Assembly: GCA_012735335.1 (NCBI GenBank)
Contig: JAAYHO010000383.1
Location: 1 to 12,349, forward strand
Reading direction: 5' to 3'
DNA from: Gammaproteobacteria bacterium
GTDB taxonomy: Bacteria > Pseudomonadota > Gammaproteobacteria > Pseudomonadales > Pseudomonadaceae
DNA length: 12,349 nt
Part shown: positions 1 to 5,910 of the stretch, one piece after another
Position numbering within the stretch: position 1 is the first letter of the stretch
Layout of the letters: every line of letters starts with the position of its first letter
Program-made: the position numbers and the translations under genes
Notes under the pieces: generated by a model
Seen by the model: the letters and a program-made list of their open reading frames with translations, nothing else
Databases searched by the model: none
What the model was told of the DNA's origin: nothing

Positions 1-188
1 AGTGGTTCAACGACACCAAAGGCTTCGGCTTCATTACTCCGGACGGCGGCGGTGACGATCTGTTCGCCCACTTCTCCGAAATCAAGGTTCAAGGCTTCAA
101 GTCCCTGGCGGAAAACCAGAAGGTGTCTTTCGACATCACTACTGGCCTCAAAGGCAAGCAAGCTGCAAACATTCAGATCATCGGCTGA
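1..188 (+). CDS. Cold-shock protein (CspA family), 3' part only
   Basis: This is the C-terminal 61 residues of a CspA-type single-strand nucleic-acid-binding protein; the start lies outside the window and the first whole codon is at base 3. Proteins of this family are about 70 residues long, so only the first eight or nine are missing. Both RNA-binding motifs are visible: RNP1 as KGFGFI (bases 18-35) and RNP2 as DLFAHF (57-74). The end, AANIQIIG, is typical of gamma-proteobacterial cold-shock proteins. Members melt RNA secondary structure in the cytoplasm, in the cold or constitutively depending on the paralogue; which paralogue this is cannot be told because the promoter and 5' leader are outside the window. 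A strong terminator follows 18 bp after the stop, so the gene is probably monocistronic. Confidence 0.95.
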   Translation, partial: WFNDTKGFGFITPDGGGDDLFAHFSEIKVQGFKSLAENQKVSFDITTGLKGKQAANIQIIG

Positions 189-206
189 TAGCTGATACTG
201 AACAGG

Positions 207-230
207 AAAACCCGGCTCCGGCCGGGTTTT
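207..230 (+). terminator. Intrinsic terminator of the cold-shock gene
   Basis: A perfect 10-bp inverted repeat, AAAACCCGGC (207-216) and GCCGGGTTTT (221-230), is separated by a 4-base loop. The stem ends in TTTT followed by CTCGTTT. This is the classical GC stem plus U-run of a Rho-independent terminator. The A-run on the other side could make it work in both directions. Confidence 0.93.
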
Positions 231-287
231 CTCGTTTCTGCAGCGGCCGAAACTGCTCCCGGACAAAAATCACTCGCCTGCGCGGTC

Positions 288-317
288 CTGACATCGTACC
301 CTATGCGGCAATGAAAT
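288..317 (+). promoter_or_regulatory. Weak candidate promoter of the TetR-type gene
   Basis: CTGACA (288-293) is a 5/6 match to a sigma-70 -35 box. TGAAAT (312-317), 18 bp further, is only a 4/6 match to a -10 box. Start would fall about 35 bp before the GTG codon. The terminator upstream means that some promoter must lie in this 130-bp gap, but this particular pair is a guess. Confidence 0.3.
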
Positions 318-361
318 GAGGGCAACCTCGCTCCACACGTCCTGATCAAGAGGTTCTCGCA

Positions 362-943
362 GTGGACAGCAACCCGAATCCGAAACAGACCCACTCCCTC
401 CAACTGAGCCTGTTCCGTGCAGCGGAAGCCATCGTCAGCGAACTGGGCGCATCGCAACTGACCTTCGCTACCCTGAGTGAACGCACCGGTGTGGATGAAG
501 CCACCCTGAGCACCCTGTTCCCCGACCGCGAAGCCCTGCTGACCGCCATGATCGAACACCGCCTGGAGCGCTTCCGGGTGCGCTGGGGTGCCTACGAAAG
601 CGTACTGCCGGACGAACCCATGCGCGAACTCAAGGCGCTGTTGCTGAGTAACATGAGCGAATCCACCGAAGAGAAGAACCTCGACTCGGCGATCTTCGCC
701 GCCGCCGCCAGCAACCCCGCCCTGCTGCAGACCACCTCGGATGACGTGCAGGGACTGTTCGACATTCTGGAAAAATCACCCCTGGGTCTGGCCCAGGCGG
801 CGGTACTGTTCTTTTCGGTACGGGGTTATCGTCTGTTCGAACAGGTGGGCATCTGCCCGATGACCGACAGCCAGCGCACCGAGTTTCAGGAGCAGATCAT
901 GCGCCTGGCGCGCATCATGTACGAGCAGAAGAACGAGCAGTAA
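362..943 (+). CDS. TetR/AcrR-family transcriptional regulator
   Basis: This is a 193-residue protein with the layout of TetR repressors: an N-terminal three-helix DNA-binding domain (about residues 12-60, helix-turn-helix near 33-54, with TLSERTGVDEATLSTLFPDR matching the family pattern) and an all-helical C-terminal ligand or dimer domain. The GTG start is chosen because AAGAGG (348-353) sits 8 bases upstream and because the frame begins just before the helix preceding the HTH. The stop lies 6 bp from the stop of the convergent membrane protein gene. Such regulators usually repress themselves or a neighbour, yet the nearest downstream gene is convergent, so the target is not evident. I see no long palindrome in the upstream gap. 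The C-terminal half is not one I can match to a known ligand class. Confidence 0.88.
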   Translation: MDSNPNPKQTHSLQLSLFRAAEAIVSELGASQLTFATLSERTGVDEATLSTLFPDREALLTAMIEHRLERFRVRWGAYESVLPDEPMRELKALLLSNMSESTEEKNLDSAIFAAAASNPALLQTTSDDVQGLFDILEKSPLGLAQAAVLFFSVRGYRLFEQVGICPMTDSQRTEFQEQIMRLARIMYEQKNEQ

Positions 944-949
944 GACGGA

Positions 950-1315
950 TCAGGCGGCGGAGCCGCCGCCGTTGTTGCGCCAGTAACGCCAGCCCAGACG
1001 CAGGCAGGCAAAACCGATATAGGCCAGCACTGCCAGCGTCATCACCATCGTCAGCTGGGCCAGCAGCGGCCCGGTATCACCCCCGGTGCCCAGTGCGGTG
1101 TCCAGCGCCCACCCGATGGCCGCCGGAGCCAGCTCGGGCTTCAGCGGATCGATACGCGCCGGCGTGAACAGGATCACCGCCATCAGCAGCCACAGTGGCT
1201 CGCGAATGAACCACCAGCCTATCCAGCGGGTCAACTGAGTCCATACCAGCCAGCAACAGACAGCCGCCGCCAGGTAAATCATCCACACTGTCTGGTATTC
1301 CGCTTCGTTGAACAT
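950..1315 (-). CDS. Small hypothetical inner-membrane protein
   Basis: This is a 121-residue protein of unknown function. Hydrophobic segments lie near residues 9-27 (VWMIYLAAAVCCWLVW), 41-52 (LWLLMAVILFTPA) and 86-106 (LTMVMTLAVLAYIGFACL), which suggests two or three membrane spans. It is rich in tryptophan and ends in a short basic, glycine-rich tail. The ATG at 1315 fits the beginning of the hydrophobic protein, but no good ribosome binding site precedes it. It is transcribed away from the oligopeptidase gene across 66 bp and converges on the TetR-type gene. The membrane topology makes it believable as a real gene, and conserved proteins of this size and type occur in pseudomonads, but I cannot name the family. 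A longer frame of about 157 codons overlapping its start (1077-1550) is a shadow of the oligopeptidase gene. Confidence 0.75.
   Translation of the reverse strand: MFNEAEYQTVWMIYLAAAVCCWLVWTQLTRWIGWWFIREPLWLLMAVILFTPARIDPLKPELAPAAIGWALDTALGTGGDTGPLLAQLTMVMTLAVLAYIGFACLRLGWRYWRNNGGGSAA
953..970. other. GC hairpin at the convergent gene ends
   Basis: GGCGGCGG (953-960) and CCGCCGCC (963-970) form an 8-bp perfect inverted repeat around AG. It lies within the last codons of the leftward membrane protein gene and 9 bp after the stop of the TetR-type gene. There is no clear U-run (GTTGTTGCG follows on the top strand), so it may only slow or protect transcripts rather than terminate. Confidence 0.4.
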
Positions 1316-1346
1316 GCTGGCAACCGGTTGTCAGAAAACGAGCGGC

Positions 1347-1352
1347 TATAAT
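1347..1352 (+). promoter_or_regulatory. -10 element of the oligopeptidase gene promoter
   Basis: TATAAT is a perfect sigma-70 -10 hexamer, 29 bp before the ATG. The best -35-like sequence, TTGTCA (1328-1333), is only 13 bp away, shorter than the usual 16-18. Transcription would start near 1359. The same 66-bp gap must also carry the promoter of the leftward membrane protein gene. Confidence 0.6.
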
Positions 1353-1381
1353 ATCTTTTTTTGCCTCTGGAGTCTTACCCC

Positions 1382-3394
1382 ATGCCCCTGACAGCTCGCC
1401 GTGATGCCACGCCTGACCCCTACGCCTGGTTGGAACAGCGCGACAGCGACGAAGTGATTCAGCACCTGCAGGCCGAAAACCAGCAAACCGAAGCCTGGCT
1501 GGCCAGCCACAACGACCAGCGGGAGCGGCTGTTCGAGGAAATCCGCTCACGGATCCGCGAAACCGACCTGTCCCTGCCTGCGGTGTGGGGCCCCTGGCTG
1601 TACTACCAACGCACCGAGGCCGGGGCCGAGTACCCCCGCTACTACCGCAGCCCCCGCCCCGCCGACGGCAGTCTGGATACCGACGCCCAGCGTGAGGAAC
1701 TGCTGCTGGACCTGAACCGGCTGGCCGGAGACGGCTTTCTGCAACTGGGGGATTTTGCCGTCAGCCCCGATCACCAGTGGCTGGCCTACAGCCTGGACTG
1801 CCAGGGCGACGAGGAATACCAGCTGTATCTCAAGCACCTGGCCAGCGGCAATATCAGCGAACTGCCACTGGATCAGGCCGACGGCAGCCTGGTCTGGGCC
1901 AATGACAGCGCCACCCTGTTTGCCATCAGCATGGATGAGGCCTCCCGCCCCGCCACCCTGTGGCGCATGCAGCGCGGCACACCGCCGGTGCGCATCTACC
2001 ACGAGGCTGATCAGCGCTTCTATCTGCATGCCTACCGCAGCAGCTCCGAGCAGTGGCTGATTCTGGCCAGCGACAGCAAGAACACCAGCGAGGTGCGGCT
2101 GGTCTCTGCCGATGAGCCCGCCGCCGACTGGCAACTGCTGGCCCGCCGTCAGAGCGGCCATGAATACCATGTGGATCACGGCCCCCAGGGCCTGCTGATC
2201 CGCAGCAACGACCGGGGGCAGAACTTCGCCCTGTACCGCACCGATCCGCAACATCCGCTGCGCCGGCACTGGGAACTGCTGGTGGATGTCGACCCGCAAC
2301 GTACCCTGGAGGATTTCAGCGTCCAGCAACAGGGACTGCTGCTGCACTACCGGGAGGACGGTCTGGCCCGCCTGGAAGTGCGCCCCACTGACGGCCAGCC
2401 CTATCAGGTGAGCATGCCCGATACGGTCTACAGCCTGCACGTGCAGGGTGGCGAGGAGTACAGCAGCGCGCAGATCCGCCTGCGCTATGAATCCCTCAAC
2501 CGCCCGGCACAGATCCGCGCTCTGCAGCTGAGCAGTGGCACCCAGAGCATACTCAAGCAGACTCCGGTGGAAGGCCCGTTCAACCCCGACGACTATGAAG
2601 TGCGCCGGGAATGGGCCACCGCCAGCGACGGCACTCGGGTGCCGATCAGCCTGGTCGGCCGTCCGGCCGCGCTGAATGCGCCCGCCCCACTCTACCTGTA
2701 TGGTTACGGCGCCTACGGGGCGAGCATGGACCCCTGGTTCTCCCACGCCCGCCTGTCCCTGCTGGAGCGCGGCTGGGTATTTGCCATCGCACATATCCGT
2801 GGCGGCGCCGATATGGGCGAGGCCTGGTATCAGCAGGGCAAACTGCAGCACAAGCACAACACCTTCAGCGACTTCATCGCCTGCGCCGAACATCTGATCG
2901 ACAGCAACTATACCGACAGCCGCCGTCTGGTGATTGCCGGGGGCAGCGCTGGCGGCCTGCTGATCGGCAATGTGCTCAACCAGCGTCCTGAGCTGTTCGC
3001 CGCCGCCGTGGCCGACGTGCCCTTTGTTGACGTTTGGAACACCATGAACAACCCGGCCCTGCCGCTGACCATAGGTGAGTATGAGGAATGGGGTGACCCC
3101 AATGACCCGGAGGTGGCGCAGCGCATCATCAGCTACGCCCCCTACGAACAGGTCGGCGAACACCCCTACCCGGCGCTGTTCGTTACCGCCGGCTACCACG
3201 ACATGCGCGTGCAGTACTGGGAAGCAGCCAAATGGGTCGCCAAACTGCGCCACCACCGCAGCAACAACCGCCCCCTGCTGCTGCGCACCCAGATGAGCGC
3301 CGGACATGGCGGTGCCAGCGGCCGCTATCAGTCAATGAAGGAACTGGCCGAGGAATACAGCTTTCTGCTGGCAGTGGTACCTGCCGAGGGTTGA
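1382..3394 (+). CDS. ptrB: Oligopeptidase B (S9A serine peptidase)
   Basis: This 670-residue cytosolic peptidase of the prolyl oligopeptidase family is expected to cut short peptides after Arg or Lys. The N-terminal part (about 60-400) reads as the beta-propeller that excludes large substrates; the C-terminal part is an alpha/beta hydrolase. The catalytic triad is Ser522 in GGSAGG, Asp607 in YHDMRVQYWE and His642 in SAGHGGASGRY. Glu566 and Glu568 in GEYEEWGDP correspond to the acidic residues that give E. coli oligopeptidase B its specificity for basic residues (E576/E578; triad S532, D617, H652). All five are offset by exactly ten, so the assignment to oligopeptidase B rather than prolyl oligopeptidase is firm. 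The E. coli enzyme has 686 residues. ATG 1382 is preferred over an in-frame TTG at 1361 because CTGGAG lies 9 bases before it. No neighbour points to a pathway beyond peptide turnover. Confidence 0.95.
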   Translation: MPLTARRDATPDPYAWLEQRDSDEVIQHLQAENQQTEAWLASHNDQRERLFEEIRSRIRETDLSLPAVWGPWLYYQRTEAGAEYPRYYRSPRPADGSLDTDAQREELLLDLNRLAGDGFLQLGDFAVSPDHQWLAYSLDCQGDEEYQLYLKHLASGNISELPLDQADGSLVWANDSATLFAISMDEASRPATLWRMQRGTPPVRIYHEADQRFYLHAYRSSSEQWLILASDSKNTSEVRLVSADEPAADWQLLARRQSGHEYHVDHGPQGLLIRSNDRGQNFALYRTDPQHPLRRHWELLVDVDPQRTLEDFSVQQQGLLLHYREDGLARLEVRPTDGQPYQVSMPDTVYSLHVQGGEEYSSAQIRLRYESLNRPAQIRALQLSSGTQSILKQTPVEGPFNPDDYEVRREWATASDGTRVPISLVGRPAALNAPAPLYLYGYGAYGASMDPWFSHARLSLLERGWVFAIAHIRGGADMGEAWYQQGKLQHKHNTFSDFIACAEHLIDSNYTDSRRLVIAGGSAGGLLIGNVLNQRPELFAAAVADVPFVDVWNTMNNPALPLTIGEYEEWGDPNDPEVAQRIISYAPYEQVGEHPYPALFVTAGYHDMRVQYWEAAKWVAKLRHHRSNNRPLLLRTQMSAGHGGASGRYQSMKELAEEYSFLLAVVPAEG

Positions 3395-3403
3395 GAGCAA
3401 CCC
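3388..3403 (+). other. Short hairpin across the oligopeptidase stop codon
   Basis: GGGTTG (3388-3393) and CAACCC (3398-3403) form a perfect 6-bp stem with an AGAG loop that includes part of the TGA stop. No U-run follows, so it is at best a weak or Rho-assisted end. Read-through into the downstream protease gene is possible. Confidence 0.35.
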
Positions 3404-3411
3404 GGACGGCA

Positions 3412-3442
3412 CCCATTGAAATCCCCGAAACAGACGCCATCT
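3412..3442 (+). promoter_or_regulatory. Candidate heat-shock (sigma-32/RpoH) promoter of the Lon-type gene
   Basis: ATTGAA (3415-3420, preceded by CCC) matches five of six bases of the sigma-32 -35 core CTTGAA. CGCCATCT (3435-3442) matches seven of eight bases of the -10 pattern CCCCATNT if N is free. The gap is 14 bp, inside the 13-17 bp range usual for this class. Transcription would start near 3449, giving a leader of about 28 bases before the ATG. Heat-shock control is established for lon genes in enterobacteria and would fit here. The match was made by eye and not scored against the genome. Confidence 0.6.
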
Positions 3443-3476
3443 CAACAGTATCAACAGTTTACTGAAAAGGTGCTGC

Positions 3477-5876
3477 ATGATTGATAACGAGGCTCTGCCA
3501 GAGGATATCGAGCAGGAAGAGGTTCACGAACCCGGTACCGGGCTGGTACTGCCCAGCCAGCGCTTGCCGGACAAGCTGTACCTGCTGCCGATCAACCATC
3601 GCCCGTTCTTTCCGGCGCAGGTCATGCCGGTGGTGATCAACGAGACCCCCTGGTCGGAAACCATCGAGCGCGTTGCCAACACCCCCCACCATGCGCTGTC
3701 GCGGTTCTGGGTGGAGAGCCCGCTGCCCGCCGATGGCGAGCTGGACCCGGCCCAGTTGCCGACCACCGGTTGCGCGGTCAAGATCCACCAGGCGGTCAAG
3801 GAAGATGGCAAGATCCAGTTCATCGCCCAGGGTCTGACCCGGGTGCGCATCACCCATTGGCTCAGCCGCAAACCACCCTATCTGGTCGAGGTCGAATACC
3901 CCGAGTCGCCCACCGACGAGCGGGACGAGGTACGTGCCTACGCCATGGCACTGATCAACTCGATCAAGGAGCTGCTGCCACTCAACCCGCTGTACAGCGA
4001 GGAGCTCAAGCACTACCTGAACCGCTTCAGCCCCAACCAGCCGTCGCCCTTGTCAGATTTTGCCGCCGCGCTGACCTCGGCCAAGGGCAGCGAACTGCAG
4101 GATGTGCTGGATACCACACCCATACTGCGGCGCATGCAGAAGGTGCTGGTGCTGCTCAAGCAGGAGATCGAAGTGGCTCGCCTGCAGGGCGAGATCAGTG
4201 CCGAGGTCAACCGCACCATCAGCGAGCAGCAGCGCAAGTTCTTTCTCAAGGAGCAGCTCAAGGTCATCCAGAAGGAGCTGGGCCTGTCCAAGGACGACCG
4301 CACCGCCGACATCGAGCAGTTCCGCGAGCGCCTGCAGGGCAAGCAGTTGCCCGAGGCCGCCGAACAGAAGATCGAGGAAGAGCTGAACAAGCTGTCGATC
4401 CTCGAAACCGGCTCGCCGGAATACGCGGTCACCCGCAACTATCTGGACTGGGCCACCTCTATCCCCTGGGGCATCACCCATCCGGACAAGCTGGATATCA
4501 AGCGCGCCCAGCGCATCCTCGACCGCGACCATGACGGTCTGGAGGATGTGAAGCAGCGCATTCTGGAGTTCCTCGCACTGGGTACCTTCAAGGGCTCGGT
4601 GGATGGCTCCATCATCCTGCTGGTCGGCCCGCCCGGGGTCGGCAAGACCAGTATCGGCCACTCCATCGCCGAGAGCCTGGGCCGCCCCTTCTACCGCTTC
4701 AGTGTCGGCGGCATGCGCGACGAGGCGGAAATCAAGGGCCACCGGCGTACCTATATCGGTGCCATGCCCGGCAAGTTCGTCCAGGCCTTCAAGGAGGTCA
4801 AGGTGATGAACCCGGTGATCATGCTCGACGAGATCGACAAGATCGGCAGCAGTCATCAGGGTGACCCGGCCTCGGCGCTGCTGGAGACCCTGGATCCGGA
4901 GCAGAACAGCCAGTTCCTCGACCACTATCTGGATCTGCGACTGGACCTGTCCAAGGTGCTGTTCATCTGTACCGCCAACACCCTGGACAGCATTCCCGGG
5001 CCGCTGCTCGACCGCATGGATGTGATTCGTCTGTCCGGCTATATCGCCGAGGAAAAACTGGCCATTGCCAGGAACCACCTGTGGCCGCGCCAGCTCGAAC
5101 GGGCCGGACTGCGCCGCAGCCAGCTGCGCATCACCGACAAGGCCCTGCGCCAGGTGATCGAGGGCTACGCCCGGGAATCCGGCGTGCGCAACCTCGAGAA
5201 ACAGCTGGCCAAACTGGTGCGCAAATCGGTGATGAAGCTGCTGGACGACCCGGATCAGAAGCTCAGCATCAAGCCGGAGAACCTGCCGGACATGCTCGGC
5301 ACCCCGGTATTCCGTCCGGAAAAGGTGCTCAAGGGCGTCGGGGTGATCACCGGTCTGGCCTGGACTTCCATGGGCGGTGCCACCCTGCCGATCGAGGCCA
5401 ACCGGGTGCATACCCTCAATCGCGGCTTCAAGCTTACCGGCAAGCTCGGCGAGGTGATGCGCGAATCCGCCGAGATCGCCTACAGCTACGTGTGCGCCCA
5501 CCTGCAGGAATACCAGGTGGATGCGAAGTTCTTCGATGAAGCCTTCGTACACATGCACGTACCCGAAGGGGCCACCCCCAAGGACGGCCCCAGCGCTGGG
5601 ATCACCATGGCCAGTGCGCTGCTGTCGCTGGCTCGCAACCAGGCCCCCAGGCCTGGGATAGCCATGACCGGGGAGATCACCCTCACCGGGCAGGTACTGC
5701 CAGTGGGCGGGATTCGTGAGAAGGTGATTGCCGCCCGGCGTCAGTCGATCTTCGAGCTGATCCTGCCGGAGGCCAACCGCGGGGACTACGAGGAGCTGCC
5801 CGACTACCTGAAACAGGGCATGACGCTGCACTTTGCCTCACGCTTCGAACAGGTCGCCGGCATCCTGTTCCCCTGA
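3477..5876 (+). CDS. Lon-family ATP-dependent protease, AsrA-like
   Basis: This complete 799-residue Lon protease (E. coli Lon: 784) is a cytosolic hexameric machine that unfolds and degrades damaged or regulatory proteins. Domains in order: Lon N-terminal substrate domain (about 30-235, starting with KLYLLPINHRPFFPAQVMPV), a coiled-coil stretch (about 240-310), AAA+ ATPase with Walker A GPPGVGKT (384-391, Lys390) and Walker B MLDEID (Asp451, Glu452), then the protease domain with Ser706 in KDGPSAG and Lys749 in REKVIAA. The 43-residue Ser-Lys spacing equals that of E. coli Lon (S679/K722). The acidic N-terminal extension and the PINHRPFFPAQ motif differ from canonical Lon (PLLPLRDVVVYP-like) and resemble the second pseudomonad Lon, AsrA (PA0779 type), linked in P. 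aeruginosa to the aminoglycoside stress response. That sub-family call is from memory. AAGG (3467-3470) precedes the ATG by 6 bases. The gene stands alone between two genes that are not obviously related. Confidence 0.93.
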   Translation: MIDNEALPEDIEQEEVHEPGTGLVLPSQRLPDKLYLLPINHRPFFPAQVMPVVINETPWSETIERVANTPHHALSRFWVESPLPADGELDPAQLPTTGCAVKIHQAVKEDGKIQFIAQGLTRVRITHWLSRKPPYLVEVEYPESPTDERDEVRAYAMALINSIKELLPLNPLYSEELKHYLNRFSPNQPSPLSDFAAALTSAKGSELQDVLDTTPILRRMQKVLVLLKQEIEVARLQGEISAEVNRTISEQQRKFFLKEQLKVIQKELGLSKDDRTADIEQFRERLQGKQLPEAAEQKIEEELNKLSILETGSPEYAVTRNYLDWATSIPWGITHPDKLDIKRAQRILDRDHDGLEDVKQRILEFLALGTFKGSVDGSIILLVGPPGVGKTSIGHSIAESLGRPFYRFSVGGMRDEAEIKGHRRTYIGAMPGKFVQAFKEVKVMNPVIMLDEIDKIGSSHQGDPASALLETLDPEQNSQFLDHYLDLRLDLSKVLFICTANTLDSIPGPLLDRMDVIRLSGYIAEEKLAIARNHLWPRQLERAGLRRSQLRITDKALRQVIEGYARESGVRNLEKQLAKLVRKSVMKLLDDPDQKLSIKPENLPDMLGTPVFRPEKVLKGVGVITGLAWTSMGGATLPIEANRVHTLNRGFKLTGKLGEVMRESAEIAYSYVCAHLQEYQVDAKFFDEAFVHMHVPEGATPKDGPSAGITMASALLSLARNQAPRPGIAMTGEITLTGQVLPVGGIREKVIAARRQSIFELILPEANRGDYEELPDYLKQGMTLHFASRFEQVAGILFP

Positions 5877-5882
5877 AACCAC

Positions 5883-5906
5883 CAGGGCGGCCCGAGGGCC
5901 GCCCTG
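5883..5906. terminator. Hairpin between convergent Lon-type and FimV-like genes
   Basis: CAGGGCGGCCC (5883-5893) and GGGCCGCCCTG (5896-5906) are a perfect 11-bp inverted repeat with almost no loop in the linear count (CGAG if the last pair opens). It fills most of the 34-bp gap between the two stop codons, so its position suits a bidirectional terminator. The U-run is poor on both strands, which lowers confidence in factor-independent action. Confidence 0.65.
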
Positions 5907-5910
5907 CTGT

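Noticed and set aside
318..329. GAGG-GCAA-CCTC inverted repeat upstream of the TetR-type gene as an operator
   Set aside because: Only four bases per arm, shorter than typical TetR operators, and likely by chance.
1361..1381. In-frame TTG start seven codons upstream for the oligopeptidase gene
   Set aside because: The ribosome binding site CTGGAG lies after the TTG and at the right distance from ATG 1382.
1547..3307. Long 586-codon open frame antisense to the oligopeptidase gene
   Set aside because: It lies wholly opposite a well-identified gene, starts and ends without its own signals, and reads as low-complexity Ala/Gly/Gln/Val sequence, as expected from the complement of a GC-rich coding frame.
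4053..5831. Long 592-codon open frame antisense to the Lon-type gene
   Set aside because: Same reason: its residues follow from the complement of conserved Lon codons, with no recognisable domain and no ribosome binding site.
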